A stretch of DNA of 64,000 bases, from positions 1-64,000 of the forward strand of contig JAFGFE010000025.1 in NCBI GenBank assembly GCA_016931225.1, in the 5' to 3' direction. Of this stretch, positions 36,464 through 45,504 are shown piece by piece; position 1 is the stretch's first letter, and each line of letters starts with the position of its first letter. A model generated the notes under the pieces. The model was given only the letters and a program-made list of their open reading frames with translations, did no database searches and was not told the DNA's origin. A program made the position numbers and the translations under genes. This stretch comes from Candidatus Zymogenaceae bacterium (GTDB lineage: Bacteria; Desulfobacterota; Zymogenia; Zymogenales; Zymogenaceae).

Positions 36464-37276
36464 TCACCCGAGGCGTCCCGCCGTGTCAAGGAGCAGGGCG
36501 AAGACGACGAGGTCCGCGAAGATGTGCACCGCGATCGGAAGCAGGAGACCGCCGGCGACGTATCGAACAAATCCCATCATCAGGCCGTAGACGATCCCCA
36601 GGATAATCCCCACGATACCGTTCGGCACGCCCCACCAGTGGGCGACGCCGAATATCAAGGCCTGGACGATCAGTGCCGTCTGCCAGCGGTGGGTGACGGC
36701 GTGAAGACCCTCCCACAGGATACCCCGGTAGATGCACTCTTCTGTCAGGGCATTCACCAGCGAAAAGGCGAGGCCTGTGGCAAGGAGCGCGATGCCCGAG
36801 GAGGGAGGGAGGAATGCTGTGAACTCGGAGATGTCCGGGTTGCAGAGACGGTACCAGAGGACCAGGGAGACGCAGCTGACGGCGATGATTACACCCCCGA
36901 CGGCGATACCCCGTGGGGTGATGCGCCCCCGACGAAGCCACAGGGATCCCGACCGCAGAGGCTCAAAGACGAGACATATCGTGATAAAAACGAGCAGGGG
37001 GAAAAACAGCATCAGGCCCAGGGAATAAAAGGGGAGGATGCGGGTGAGATGGGCGAGGATGAAAAACAGGACGTATGTGGCTGGTGCGGGCATGTCGAGC
37101 TGGAGGATCATCCACCCGGATAGAAACAGCAGCACGAGGCTTATCGTCGACATGAGGCCCTGGGTCGGGAGGAGCAGCCCGGCCGCGGCGGCACAGATGA
37201 ACGCCGCAAGCCCGATCGCCGTTTCACGGCCGCTGTGTGTTTCGGTTGTCGTCTCGCTATCCGTCATCGGAGGCAT
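36464..37276 (-). CDS. CPBP family intramembrane metalloprotease, intact motifs
   Basis: 270 residues with about eight hydrophobic segments. The CPBP (Abi/Rce1-like) motifs are intact: LTEECIYRGILW (EExxxR), FGVAHWWG (His) and LPIAVHIFADL (His and Asp). Members cleave CaaX-like or peptide substrates in the membrane, or act in bacteriocin immunity and protein secretion. The function here is not known. It is a paralogue of the next gene upstream, with the same order WGVPNGIVGIILGIVYGLMMGFVRY versus a similar block there. Confidence 0.85.
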   Translation of the reverse strand: MPPMTDSETTTETHSGRETAIGLAAFICAAAAGLLLPTQGLMSTISLVLLFLSGWMILQLDMPAPATYVLFFILAHLTRILPFYSLGLMLFFPLLVFITICLVFEPLRSGSLWLRRGRITPRGIAVGGVIIAVSCVSLVLWYRLCNPDISEFTAFLPPSSGIALLATGLAFSLVNALTEECIYRGILWEGLHAVTHRWQTALIVQALIFGVAHWWGVPNGIVGIILGIVYGLMMGFVRYVAGGLLLPIAVHIFADLVVFALLLDTAGRLG

Positions 37277-37519
37277 GATATCACAATACCTGACGGTTGT
37301 GGGGTTTCTTTTGTATCATATCGGAATATATCACGGGGATCGGTCAGATGAGGAGGTGAAGGGAGGGCGGTTCTCTTGTTTCGAAGCGATGTTCGTTTGG
37401 ATGCGGTGATGGAGATCGGCCGGAACGGGGATCACACGAGGCGGTGTTTTGCTCCCGGGCGGGGCCGCTCGATGGGGCGGGTCAGATCCGATCGGGCCTG
37501 TGTCCCTTTATTATTGCCG

Positions 37520-38368
37520 TTACAAGCGCTCCAGGGAGTGGAGGACGAGCACGAGGATACCGATATCGATGCACAGATGGGAGATCATCGGGAGCAGGAG
37601 CCCTTTTGAAGTATGCCTGACGACCCCGAGAAACAGCCCGTATATTCCTGAGAGGATCGCCCCCTCCCAGCCGTTGGGTATAGCGCCCCAGTAGTGGGCC
37701 GCGCCGTAGAGCAGCCCCTGGATGACCACCACCGGGAGGGCCGAGTGGACGCACTCCTCGATGCCCTGCCACATCACGCCCCGAAACACGGTTTCTGAGA
37801 CGGGAATGTTCACGACGGAGAATAACAGCCCCCCAAGGATGACGACGAAGGTGGCCCGATCGCTGAAAGCATCGGTAAATCCACTGAAATCAACATCCCC
37901 CGTGATATACCATACCACCAGGCCCGTAACGCTCAGCACCGTGCCGACGACCGTTATGAGGAGGGGTCCTTTTTCGATGCGTCCCATGGTGAATCCCCGG
38001 CGGCCGGGATGAAGCGCCGGCAGCCACAGAACCAGAAGCCCATAGATCGCCAGAGGCGCCGCCAGCATCAAAAAGAGTGAATAGAAGGGGAGGCAGCGCA
38101 CGATGTAGGCCAGGGTGAGAAAGACCGCCGGGGCGAGAAGCCGTGACGCTCCCGTGAGAAAGACGAGGCACCCGGCCAGCAAAACGAGGCTGAAAGCCAG
38201 CTTTACATACACCGACGGCGACACCGGCAGCACCAGGGCAACGATGGCGAGCAGCGTAAAGGCACCCGCAGAAATCAGGCGGACGGGAAGGGGGGATGGA
38301 ACCGTATCGTTCGATTGTGAATCGTCATGTATATCGTTCGACGAATGGTTTCCTTTTTCAGTATCCAT
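37520..38368 (-). CDS. CPBP family protein with altered catalytic motif
   Basis: 282 residues, about eight membrane segments; paralogue of the neighbouring 270-residue protein. The motif corresponding to EExxxR reads SETVFRG, so the first Glu, the presumed catalytic base in Rce1-like enzymes, is replaced by Ser. The later His motifs are kept (YGAAHYWG and PMISHLCIDI). It may be a non-catalytic partner or a regulator of the intact copy. The 243-bp gap between the two genes shows no recognisable feature. The ATG is the best start by hydrophobic pattern. Confidence 0.8.
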   Translation of the reverse strand: MDTEKGNHSSNDIHDDSQSNDTVPSPLPVRLISAGAFTLLAIVALVLPVSPSVYVKLAFSLVLLAGCLVFLTGASRLLAPAVFLTLAYIVRCLPFYSLFLMLAAPLAIYGLLVLWLPALHPGRRGFTMGRIEKGPLLITVVGTVLSVTGLVVWYITGDVDFSGFTDAFSDRATFVVILGGLLFSVVNIPVSETVFRGVMWQGIEECVHSALPVVVIQGLLYGAAHYWGAIPNGWEGAILSGIYGLFLGVVRHTSKGLLLPMISHLCIDIGILVLVLHSLERL

Positions 38369-38655
38369 CTATTTCCACTCTTTCATGGTGTGTAAGATGT
38401 AGGGAGGTCGGTTTTTATCTTCTCTCATCCACCTTCCGACGTCCTCAAACTGAATGCCGTTGTCTCCCTCATATGGTTTGGTGTGATACACGGCTGAGAT
38501 CAATATTTCAGTGGGTATTCCACCTTGAAATGAATCGTATTATCATGTCACGATGATATATGATCCTGTGTGTCGCCAATATCGGGACGTTATTGACTTC
38601 GATTGGGCAGTGGCGGCCGAGGGTATTATATAATAAACGGCGGGTGTGGTAACGG
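38369..38655. other. Non-coding interval between CPBP gene and acyl-CoA dehydrogenase terminator
   Basis: About 290 bp upstream of the CPBP gene. Nothing coding is credible. The region is mixed AT-rich and may hold the CPBP promoter on the minus strand, but no clear hexamer pair was found. Confidence 0.45.
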
Positions 38656-38682
38656 AAAAAGCGGGCTGTTCGCCCGCTTTTT
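38656..38682 (-). terminator. Intrinsic terminator of the TetR-acyl-CoA dehydrogenase operon
   Basis: AAAAAGCGGGC and GCCCGCTTTTT arms with a 5-nt loop, about 30 bp after the stop codon of the last dehydrogenase. Confidence 0.9.
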
Positions 38683-38709
38683 CTGAAAAGTGTTTATTTT
38701 CAGGTGTTT

Positions 38710-39876
38710 TTAATACTTCGCGAGAACATCTCGGGCGATGAGCACCCGCTGAATCTCCGATGTCCCCTCGCCGATTTCCCCCAGCTTCGCGTCCCGATAG
38801 AGCCGCTCCACCGGATATTCGGTCATATAGCCGTAGCCGCCGTGGACCTGAACCGCCCAGCTCGATATCTTCGTCGAGGCTTCCGAAGCGGTGAGCTTTG
38901 CGATGGAGGCCATTGTGGCCGCTTCAGGATCGTTCTTATCCTTGAGCCATGCGGCCTTGTAGATCAGCAGGCGGGATACATCGGTTAACACCTTCATGTC
39001 GGACAACCTGAATCCGACCATCTGAAATTTGCCGATGGGCTTTCCGAACTGCTGGCGCTCCTTGGCGTATTTGATCGACTCCTCCATACAGGCGACGGCG
39101 ATGCCCAGGGCCACCACCGCCATGCCGATGCGCCCGTATTCCAGGGTCTTCATTGCCTGGATGAAGCCCTCGTTTTCAACGCCCAAAAGGTTTTCGGCGG
39201 GGACTTCGCAGTCATCGAAGAAGAGCTCGGATGTGGCGGCGCCCCGATACCCCATCTTGTCCAGGTGTTTTCCGGCGGAAAAGCCTTTCATCCCCTTTTC
39301 CACGATGAAGGAGCTGACGTTGCGTCCCTTCTCGTCCGGTTTCCCGGTTACGGCCATGACCACGGCGATGTCGGCGATGGGGCCGTTGCTGATGAAGGTT
39401 TTCGAGCCGTTGAGGATGTAGCGGTCGCCCTTTTTCCGGGCGGTGGTCTTGATGCTTATGGCGTCCGACCCGGCCTCGGGTTCCGTTAGTCCGAAGGCGC
39501 CGATCATATCCGTGGAGATGAGCTTCGGGAGGTATTTCTTTTTTTGAGCATCGGTGCCGAAATGAGCGATGGGAAGACCGCACAGGCCCAGGCTTCCGCC
39601 CACGGAGAGAAAGGTGGCGGCGCATACCCTGGCCAGCTCCTCCTGGGCCACGCACTGGGTTATCAGATCCTTACCGCTGCCGCCGTACTTCTCTTCGTGA
39701 CACATACCGGTGTATCCGAACTCGGCAAGCTTCTTGAAGTTCTGCTTCATGATTGTGTCGGCCTCGGCGTGGTCGGCCTTGTCAAGTTTATCGGCGTTCG
39801 GTTTTATTTCATTATCGCAGAATTTTCGGAATGATTCCTGCAATGCCAATTGTTCATCATTGAGAGAATAATCCAT
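38710..39876 (-). CDS. Acyl-CoA dehydrogenase, short/medium-chain type
   Basis: 388 residues. FAD acyl-CoA dehydrogenase with GAFGLTEPEAGSDA (FAD and substrate), KTFISNGPIADIAVV, RQQFGKPIGKFQ and VQVHGGYGYMTEYP. The catalytic Glu is in IGEGTSEIQR, the position used by short- and medium-chain enzymes. It forms the 2,3-enoyl-CoA and needs an electron-transfer flavoprotein, which is not in the window. It is the last gene of a three-gene operon led by a TetR regulator, 14 bp after the second dehydrogenase. Confidence 0.94.
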   Translation of the reverse strand: MDYSLNDEQLALQESFRKFCDNEIKPNADKLDKADHAEADTIMKQNFKKLAEFGYTGMCHEEKYGGSGKDLITQCVAQEELARVCAATFLSVGGSLGLCGLPIAHFGTDAQKKKYLPKLISTDMIGAFGLTEPEAGSDAISIKTTARKKGDRYILNGSKTFISNGPIADIAVVMAVTGKPDEKGRNVSSFIVEKGMKGFSAGKHLDKMGYRGAATSELFFDDCEVPAENLLGVENEGFIQAMKTLEYGRIGMAVVALGIAVACMEESIKYAKERQQFGKPIGKFQMVGFRLSDMKVLTDVSRLLIYKAAWLKDKNDPEAATMASIAKLTASEASTKISSWAVQVHGGYGYMTEYPVERLYRDAKLGEIGEGTSEIQRVLIARDVLAKY

Positions 39877-39890
39877 TCTTCGTCTCCTCC

Positions 39891-41039
39891 TTACGACAAC
39901 AGTAGCCTGGAAATGATCATACGCTGGATTTCCGAGGTACCGCCGCCGATCTGGGCCAGTTTCGTATCCCGAAATACCCGCTCCACCGGGTATTCGTGCA
40001 TGTAGCCGTACCCGCCGTGGATCTGAACCGCCTCGGATACCGCAGGCATGCCCCAGTCCCCCACAAAGAGCTTCGCCACTGCGGCCTCCATGTGGTTCAG
40101 GGCTTTCCCCTGGTCCTTGCTCCAGGCGACTTTATAGACAAGGAGCCGCGACGCCTCGACAAAGCACTTGATATCTGCGAGCTTCTGCTGGATTGCCTGA
40201 AACTTGGCGATGGGGCGGCCGAACTGCTCCCGGTCTTTTGAATACTGGGTGCAGAGCTTCAGGACATACTCCATCCCGCCGACGAAGGGAGCAAGCAGCG
40301 CCGAGCGGTCCCACTCCAGGGTCTGAAGCGCCATGGGGAAGCCGTTGTTGATTTCGCCCAGGACGTTTTCCTCGGGCACCTCGCAGTCGTCGAAGTAGAG
40401 CTCCGCAGTGGAGGAAGTCTTCACGCCCATTTTCTTGAGGGTTTTGCTGACGCCGAATCCCTTGAAGTCCTTTTCGACGATGAAGGCGGAGATGCCCATG
40501 TGCCGCTTTTCCTTGTCGGTGGAGGCGTACACAACGCAGACGTCCGCGATGGGGCCGTTGGTGATGAACATCTTGGATCCGTTCAGGATGTATCGATCTC
40601 CCTTCTTGACGGCGGTGGTGGCGACAGACGCGGCGTCGGAGCCGGCGTTCGGCTCGGTCAGGGCCATGCAGCCCACCCATTCGCCGGTGGCCATTTTGGG
40701 AACGTATTTCTCTTTCTGTGCGGGCGTGCCGTGCTGATAGATGGTATCGGCGGAAAGATAGGTATGGGCGCCCCAGGAGAGGGTCAAACCGCCGTCGGCG
40801 CCTCCCTCAGACAGCGCTTCGGCCGCCATACACGAGGTAACCACATCGGCATTGGCGCCGCCATATTCCTCGGGGAAGTGAAGGCCCAAGAGACCGAACT
40901 CTCCCATCTTTTTCCAGGCCTCCCAGCAGAATTCCCCCTTCTCATCAAATTCTTCAGCCAGGGGGGCTATTTCGTTCTGGGAAAACTTGAGCACCTGTTC
41001 CCTGAAGGCCAGTTGCTCGTCGGTAAACGCGAAATCCAT
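39891..41039 (-). CDS. Acyl-CoA dehydrogenase with Gly at the usual catalytic Glu
   Basis: 382 residues, full-length fold: ALTEPNAGSDAASV, KMFITNGPIADVCVV, REQFGRPIAKFQ and IHGGYGYMHEYPVER. In the last motif GGGTSEIQR replaces EGTSEIQ, so the base of medium-chain enzymes is missing. In isovaleryl-CoA and long-chain dehydrogenases the base sits on an earlier helix just before an Arg; there this protein has TLEWDRSAL, placing Asp at that site by eye. It may therefore use Asp or be specific for another substrate, perhaps branched or cyclic. It follows the TetR gene by 52 bp. Confidence 0.9.
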   Translation of the reverse strand: MDFAFTDEQLAFREQVLKFSQNEIAPLAEEFDEKGEFCWEAWKKMGEFGLLGLHFPEEYGGANADVVTSCMAAEALSEGGADGGLTLSWGAHTYLSADTIYQHGTPAQKEKYVPKMATGEWVGCMALTEPNAGSDAASVATTAVKKGDRYILNGSKMFITNGPIADVCVVYASTDKEKRHMGISAFIVEKDFKGFGVSKTLKKMGVKTSSTAELYFDDCEVPEENVLGEINNGFPMALQTLEWDRSALLAPFVGGMEYVLKLCTQYSKDREQFGRPIAKFQAIQQKLADIKCFVEASRLLVYKVAWSKDQGKALNHMEAAVAKLFVGDWGMPAVSEAVQIHGGYGYMHEYPVERVFRDTKLAQIGGGTSEIQRMIISRLLLS

Positions 41040-41091
41040 GTTTTCCTCCTTATAGTGCTGCCAGCAGCTCGAAATATGCGTGTGAACAATC

Positions 41092-41742
41092 TTATCGGAT
41101 CATACCGTTGAGAAGTATCGTTGATACCATGTTGGAGGCGCTTTTCGCCTCCTCAATGGTGATACTCTTCTGATCTCTCAATATCCAAAGCAGCATCATA
41201 CGCTCCACCGATCCGTAGATCGTGTAGGCCGTCATGGTGCTGTCGATATCCGGTTTGAATATGTTCGAATCCTTGCCGAGATCGACGATTTGTGTGATGA
41301 GGCTGAAGGCCTCAAGGAAATGACTGATGTTTTCATCGTTGAGAAACCGCGTGCTCTTTGTGACGTCCATGATCATCACTTCGATCATGGCCGGGTTGTT
41401 TTTATAGGAGTGAAAGAGAAAGGAGATGACCTTTCTGATCATTTCCGCCGGATCTGTCCCGGTTTCCATAATCGAGCGGATGGCGTCCAAAAACTGGTCC
41501 CACCTGGTTCTGAAAATGGAGAGCAGCAGGTCCTCTTTGTTCTTGAAATAATGGTATACCAGTCCGTAGGCGATGCCCGCCTCGTTGGCGATGTCCGATA
41601 CCCGCGCGCCGTAATAGCCCTTTCTGGCGAATACCCGTATCGCCGCATCAAGGATGACCTGGGTCTTGTCCTGTTGGTTCACGTCGTTGTTCTGGCGGGT
41701 CTGTGTTTTGCGTTTGTTCTCTGATGTTTTGTTTTGACTCAT
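41092..41742 (-). CDS. TetR family regulator of acyl-CoA metabolism
   Basis: 216 residues. The DNA-binding domain is at about 27-75: VILDAAIRVFARKGYYGARV, then DIANEAGIAYGLVYHYFKNKE with the recognition helix. The C-terminal ligand domain is helical, TetR_C-like as in fatty-acid regulators. It is transcribed with the two acyl-CoA dehydrogenases and presumably senses an acyl-CoA. A perfect palindrome about 108 bp upstream of its start (41850-41865) overlaps the best -35 box and is the likely site of autorepression. A basic N-terminal tail of 25 residues may contact DNA. Confidence 0.92.
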   Translation of the reverse strand: MSQNKTSENKRKTQTRQNNDVNQQDKTQVILDAAIRVFARKGYYGARVSDIANEAGIAYGLVYHYFKNKEDLLLSIFRTRWDQFLDAIRSIMETGTDPAEMIRKVISFLFHSYKNNPAMIEVMIMDVTKSTRFLNDENISHFLEAFSLITQIVDLGKDSNIFKPDIDSTMTAYTIYGSVERMMLLWILRDQKSITIEEAKSASNMVSTILLNGMIR

Positions 41743-42162
41743 GACAGTTGACGTAGCGGGGGCGATTGTTGAGTGCGGCGTCTGCTTGGACGGATCGCTC
41801 TATCGCGCGTTCACGACTCCTTATTTGAATGGATAACAGTGATTGAATAGATTGACTTGTCAATCAAGGAGTCTATACACTTGAGCGTCGTTTGTCAAGA
41901 TAAAAAGGCGAACCGGCGGGACGAGGGGCGAAGACGAGGCCCGTTCGGTGCGGGTGCTGATACGGGAAATTGGCGATACCACAGGAATTCGGACCAATGG
42001 ATTAACATGACCGCATCGGATCGGGGGATAAGAACATAAAACGTGCGTCGGGGGCGGCGTGCGGTATGTGTGTCAAAAGGTGTACGAGACACCCCTGATA
42101 TGATATAGTCGTAAGGCCTGTATAACGGGCATCGTCGGTGACATCTGAGGAGGGAGCGTTTC
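41743..42162. other. Regulatory interval between divergent tetR and corA genes
   Basis: 420 bp between divergent genes. The left half holds the tetR promoter region with the palindrome. The right half before corA shows a strong AGGAGGG but no riboswitch of the ykoK or mgtA type could be recognised, and a clear promoter was not found apart from a weak TATAGT near 42106. Confidence 0.5.
41850..41865 (-). promoter_or_regulatory. Putative TetR operator overlapping -35
   Basis: GATTGACTTGTCAATC is a perfect 7-2-7 palindrome. Read on the minus strand it contains TTGACA, the best -35 for the tetR operon, so repressor binding would exclude polymerase. Confidence 0.6.
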
Positions 42163-43230
42163 GTGATTGATCTTTTCAGAATACGGGAGTCGAGGAAGGC
42201 CGGGCTGCCGCCGGGAACGCCGCTCCATGTGGGGGAGCGAAAGGTCGGCACGGTCACACTGCGCGCCATGTCGTATGACAAAGACGCCTTCAGGGAACGG
42301 GAGGGAATCTCGGTGGAGGAGGCGCTTGGCGAGCTGGACCGGCCCGAGACGACCTGGATCGATGTGGTGGGTGTTCACGATGAGGCGGTCCTCTCACAAA
42401 TTGGAGCGGCCCAGGGCCTGCATCCCTTGACCATCGAGGACATCATGAACACCAACCAGCGGCCGAAGGTGGAAGAATACGATCACCTTCTCTTTATCGT
42501 CATGCATATGCTGTTCATCCCCGACGGGGGAGAAAAGATCGTCCGGGAACAGGTCAGCCTGGTGCTCATGGAGGGAAAGGTGATCTCGTTTCAGGAGCGG
42601 GACGGAGATGTGTTCGAGAATGTGCGGGATCGCATTCGAAAGGGGGGGGGGAGAATACGATCCATGGGGGCGGATTACCTGGCCTATGCCTTGGTGGACG
42701 CGATGGTGGACGCCTATTTCGTGGTGCTGGAGCACATCGGGGATCGCCTGGAGGAGCTGGAGGACGAGGTGCTGACCGGTGAAAACAAGGAAATCCTGGG
42801 CGAGCTTCACGACATGCGCCGGCGTATCATCGAGCTTCGGCGCTCCGTCTGGCCCTTTCGGGAGGTGATACACCGCCTGGTGGAAAATCCCGCACCGTTA
42901 ATCGAGGCGGATACCGTGGTGTATCTGAGGGACGTGTTTGATCACACCATCCGGGTGGTCGAAATGGTCGAGAGCGTTCGGGATGTATTGAGCTCGATAC
43001 TGGATTTGCACCTCTCGATGGTGAGCAACCGGATGAACGAGGTCATGAAGGTGCTGACGATCATCGCCACGATCTTCATCCCCCTGACGTTCGTCGCCGG
43101 TATCTACGGAATGAATTTTAAATACATGCCGGAGTTGGGCTGGAGATACGGATATCCCGCAGCGCTGGCATTGATGTTGTTCATGTTTCTCATGATGGTG
43201 AAATGGTTCAAGAGAAACGGGTGGTTTTGA
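42163..43230 (+). CDS. corA: Magnesium/cobalt transport protein CorA
   Basis: 355 residues. The large N-terminal cytoplasmic domain is acidic and helical (LEHIGDRLEELEDEVLTG), the two membrane helices lie at the C-terminus, and the first ends with the selectivity motif YGMNFKYMPELGW. It forms a pentameric Mg2+ (Co2+, Ni2+) channel closed by bound Mg2+. The start is a GTG, well supported by AGGAGGG 8 bases before it. It ends with a basic tail (KWFKRNGWF). Confidence 0.95.
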   Translation: MIDLFRIRESRKAGLPPGTPLHVGERKVGTVTLRAMSYDKDAFREREGISVEEALGELDRPETTWIDVVGVHDEAVLSQIGAAQGLHPLTIEDIMNTNQRPKVEEYDHLLFIVMHMLFIPDGGEKIVREQVSLVLMEGKVISFQERDGDVFENVRDRIRKGGGRIRSMGADYLAYALVDAMVDAYFVVLEHIGDRLEELEDEVLTGENKEILGELHDMRRRIIELRRSVWPFREVIHRLVENPAPLIEADTVVYLRDVFDHTIRVVEMVESVRDVLSSILDLHLSMVSNRMNEVMKVLTIIATIFIPLTFVAGIYGMNFKYMPELGWRYGYPAALALMLFMFLMMVKWFKRNGWF

Positions 43231-43339
43231 GGGCCGGTGTGTGTGTCGGGAGCGGTCGGGACGTTTTCACTGAAGGGGTGTCCCGGACGTTTTCGAAGGC
43301 CTGTATGAAAAATCATATTGGAAATGCTGCCAAAGAGTG

Positions 43340-43348
43340 TGATATAAT
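43340..43348 (+). promoter_or_regulatory. Extended -10 promoter of the membrane protein-sulfatase pair
   Basis: TGATATAAT: consensus -10 with a TGn extension, about 44 bp before the start codon; no strong -35. Confidence 0.5.
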
Positions 43349-43391
43349 TCCGCACGACAACACACACGAAACGAGACAAGGAGTGAGTTTC

Positions 43392-43958
43392 ATGTATTAC
43401 AGAAAAGGCTTTTTTCAGAGCTTCATCGTGCCGCTTCTGGTGGTGGTGGGCCTGATGGTGGTTTCAGGCCTCATCTATCACGGCGCCGCCCACCTTGCGC
43501 CAAGTCCCCTCAGGACATTCCTGGTCAACGTCTTCGGGCTGGTGCTGTTCTTATCGATCTGGTTTTCGCCGATCCTCGGCGTGCCGCTCTCGTATTTTCG
43601 GGGCGCTTTGCAGATCGAGCGGGTCATCATAGCCTTCGCCAACCCGATACTCTGGATTATCAAGAACGAGCTGATGGTGACCTGTCAGTTCAGCGGGGTG
43701 GAGCTGATCTATTTTCTCTTTCTGCCCTGGTTCTTCGGCATCATCTGCGTGACGCTGTTTCTCTTTTCGGTCATGGAGATCATCAGCCGCTTCATTCACA
43801 GAAGGATCGAGCCGGAGGATCCGCCCCGGGTGCTCCCGGTGGGGATCATCATCACCCTGGTGCTGGGTTTGGCCGGCACCTATATCGGCCTGATTCGGGG
43901 GCAGGAGTGGGTGTACCTGGTGGTGCACCATTACGCCACCCATTTCCTCAACCAGTAG
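43392..43958 (+). CDS. Four-helix membrane protein of unknown function
   Basis: 188 residues. Hydrophobic segments lie at about 14-35 (PLLVVVGLMVVSGLIYH), 43-70, 105-133 (LFLPWFFGIICVTLFLFSV) and 147-168 (GIIITLVLGLAGTYIGLI). I do not recognise the family. The ATG at 43392 has AAGGAG 8 bases before; the frame is open further up but that part is not hydrophobic and overlaps the corA end. It lies 13 bp before the sulfatase gene, so the two are probably cotranscribed and may act together at the membrane. Confidence 0.75.
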   Translation: MYYRKGFFQSFIVPLLVVVGLMVVSGLIYHGAAHLAPSPLRTFLVNVFGLVLFLSIWFSPILGVPLSYFRGALQIERVIIAFANPILWIIKNELMVTCQFSGVELIYFLFLPWFFGIICVTLFLFSVMEIISRFIHRRIEPEDPPRVLPVGIIITLVLGLAGTYIGLIRGQEWVYLVVHHYATHFLNQ

Positions 43959-43971
43959 CGGGAGGCATCAC

Positions 43972-45414
43972 ATGACACGGAAAAAGAACGAAAACGGATT
44001 GTTTGATACATCTATCACCCGGCGGGACGCCCTGAAGCTGATGGGCGGTGCCGCGGCACTGGCGGGGGCCTCCGGCCTGGGATTCTCGGAAAATCTCTTC
44101 GCCCAGGGATCCAAAAAACCCAACGTGATCTTCATCCTCACCGACGATCACCGCTGGGACGTCATGGGCGCGATGGGCCATCCCTTCATCCAGACGCCGA
44201 ATATGGACCGCCTGGCGAATGAGGGGGTCTTGTTCGAAAACGCCTTCGTGACTACATCGCTCTGCAGCCCCAGCCGGGCGAGTTTTCTGACCGGGCAGTA
44301 CGCATCAACCCACGGGGTGGTCAACAACTTCAGCCGGTGGGACCCGGAAACGAACATCACCTACCTCCAGCACTTCAAGGAGGCGGGATACGCCACCGCC
44401 TTCATCGGCAAGTGGCACATGCCCGGCACCGGCACGGGACTGCCGGAGCTGCCGGGGGTGGACCTCTTCATCTCCTTTACCCGAAAGGACGGCCAGGGGG
44501 ACTACTGGAACTGCCCCATCTACAAGAACTACGAGCTGGTGACGGAGCCGCGGAACCCCTACATCACCACGGATCTCACCGACTACGCAATCGACTTCGT
44601 GAAGGAGAACGCGGGGACGCCGTTCTGCATGTACCTCTCCCACAAGGCGGTCCATCACGACTGGCGGCCGCCGGAACACCTCAAGGGAAAATACGAGGAC
44701 GCGGATCTCTCGTTCCTGGCCCCGGAGGGGGACAAGTACAACACCATGACCGGTAACAACTTCATCGAGGGCGGCATGGACGACATGCACACCCGCTACC
44801 GGAGATACTGCGAGTGCCTGGAATCGGTGGACGAGGAGCTTGGGCGGCTGCTTTCGACGCTGGAGGAGACCGGTCAGCTTGACAACACCGTCATCGTCTA
44901 CGCCGGGGACAACGGCTACATCTTCGGAGAGCACAGGCTTATCGCCAAGCACTGCTCCTACGAGGAATCCATCCGCATCCCCTACGTCGTCCGGGCGCCG
45001 GGGATCATCCCCGATCCGGGCCGCCGGGCGGAGCAGATGGTGCTGAACCTGGATCTGTCGCCGTCGCTGTTGGAGCTCGCCGGGATACCGATTCCGGATT
45101 CGGTGCAGGGGGAGAGCTTTGCGCCCATCCTGCGCTCGGCGAAAGCACAGGGGAGGGAGTCCTTCGCCTACGAATTGTTCCGCGATTTCCCCTTCGGCGG
45201 GCGGGTGCCGCCCCACAAGGCGGTAAGGACCGAAAAGCACAAGTACGTCGAATGGGAGGCGTGCCGGGATCCGGAGCTGTATGACCTGGAGAACGATCCC
45301 CGAGAGATGAACAACCTCATCGGCACCGCCGAAGGCGATCTGCTGGCGCCGGAGCTGGCCGCGGAGCTGGAGAGCCTGCGCCAGCGGTTTAACCTCAAGC
45401 CGGGGATGGTGTAG
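43972..45414 (+). CDS. Tat-exported type I sulfatase
   Basis: 480 residues. The N-terminus ITRRDALKLMGGAAALAG is a twin-arginine signal. The sulfatase domain starts at KPNVIFILTDDHRWD with the metal-binding Asp pair. The formylglycine signature is CSPSRASFLTGQ (Cys-type CxPxR), and further metal and substrate residues are seen in GKWHMPG, YLSHKAVHHDW and YAGDNGYIFGEH. It should cleave sulfate esters of carbohydrates or aromatic compounds in the periplasm. The Cys must be oxidised to formylglycine by an anSME or FGE; none is recognisable in this window. Possible dependent partner: the membrane protein upstream. Confidence 0.93.
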   Translation: MTRKKNENGLFDTSITRRDALKLMGGAAALAGASGLGFSENLFAQGSKKPNVIFILTDDHRWDVMGAMGHPFIQTPNMDRLANEGVLFENAFVTTSLCSPSRASFLTGQYASTHGVVNNFSRWDPETNITYLQHFKEAGYATAFIGKWHMPGTGTGLPELPGVDLFISFTRKDGQGDYWNCPIYKNYELVTEPRNPYITTDLTDYAIDFVKENAGTPFCMYLSHKAVHHDWRPPEHLKGKYEDADLSFLAPEGDKYNTMTGNNFIEGGMDDMHTRYRRYCECLESVDEELGRLLSTLEETGQLDNTVIVYAGDNGYIFGEHRLIAKHCSYEESIRIPYVVRAPGIIPDPGRRAEQMVLNLDLSPSLLELAGIPIPDSVQGESFAPILRSAKAQGRESFAYELFRDFPFGGRVPPHKAVRTEKHKYVEWEACRDPELYDLENDPREMNNLIGTAEGDLLAPELAAELESLRQRFNLKPGMV

Positions 45415-45415
45415 C

Positions 45416-45504
45416 AAGTATTTTAGAAAATAAGGTAACCGAAAAGCGGGGCGTCGTGAAGGCGTCCCGCTTTCGTTTTTTGAAAATACAGAAAAGTATT
45501 TTAG
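45416..45504. repeat. 11-bp direct repeats at the left border of the AT-rich patch
   Basis: AAGTATTTTAG occurs at 45416-45426, just after the sulfatase stop, and again at 45494-45504 where the AT-rich reading frame ends. No copy was seen at the other side of the patch, so this is not a proven target duplication. Confidence 0.5.
45443..45481 (+). terminator. Intrinsic terminator of the sulfatase gene
   Basis: AAAGCGGG and CCCGCTTT arms with additional GC pairing inside, followed by CG and six T. Confidence 0.85.

Noticed and set aside
42040-42162. Magnesium riboswitch before corA
   Set aside because: No ykoK (M-box) or mgtA-like conserved blocks were seen.
45416-45504. Target-site duplication of a mobile element
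   Set aside because: Both 11-bp copies lie on the same side of the AT-rich patch and no transposase, integrase or terminal inverted repeats were found.
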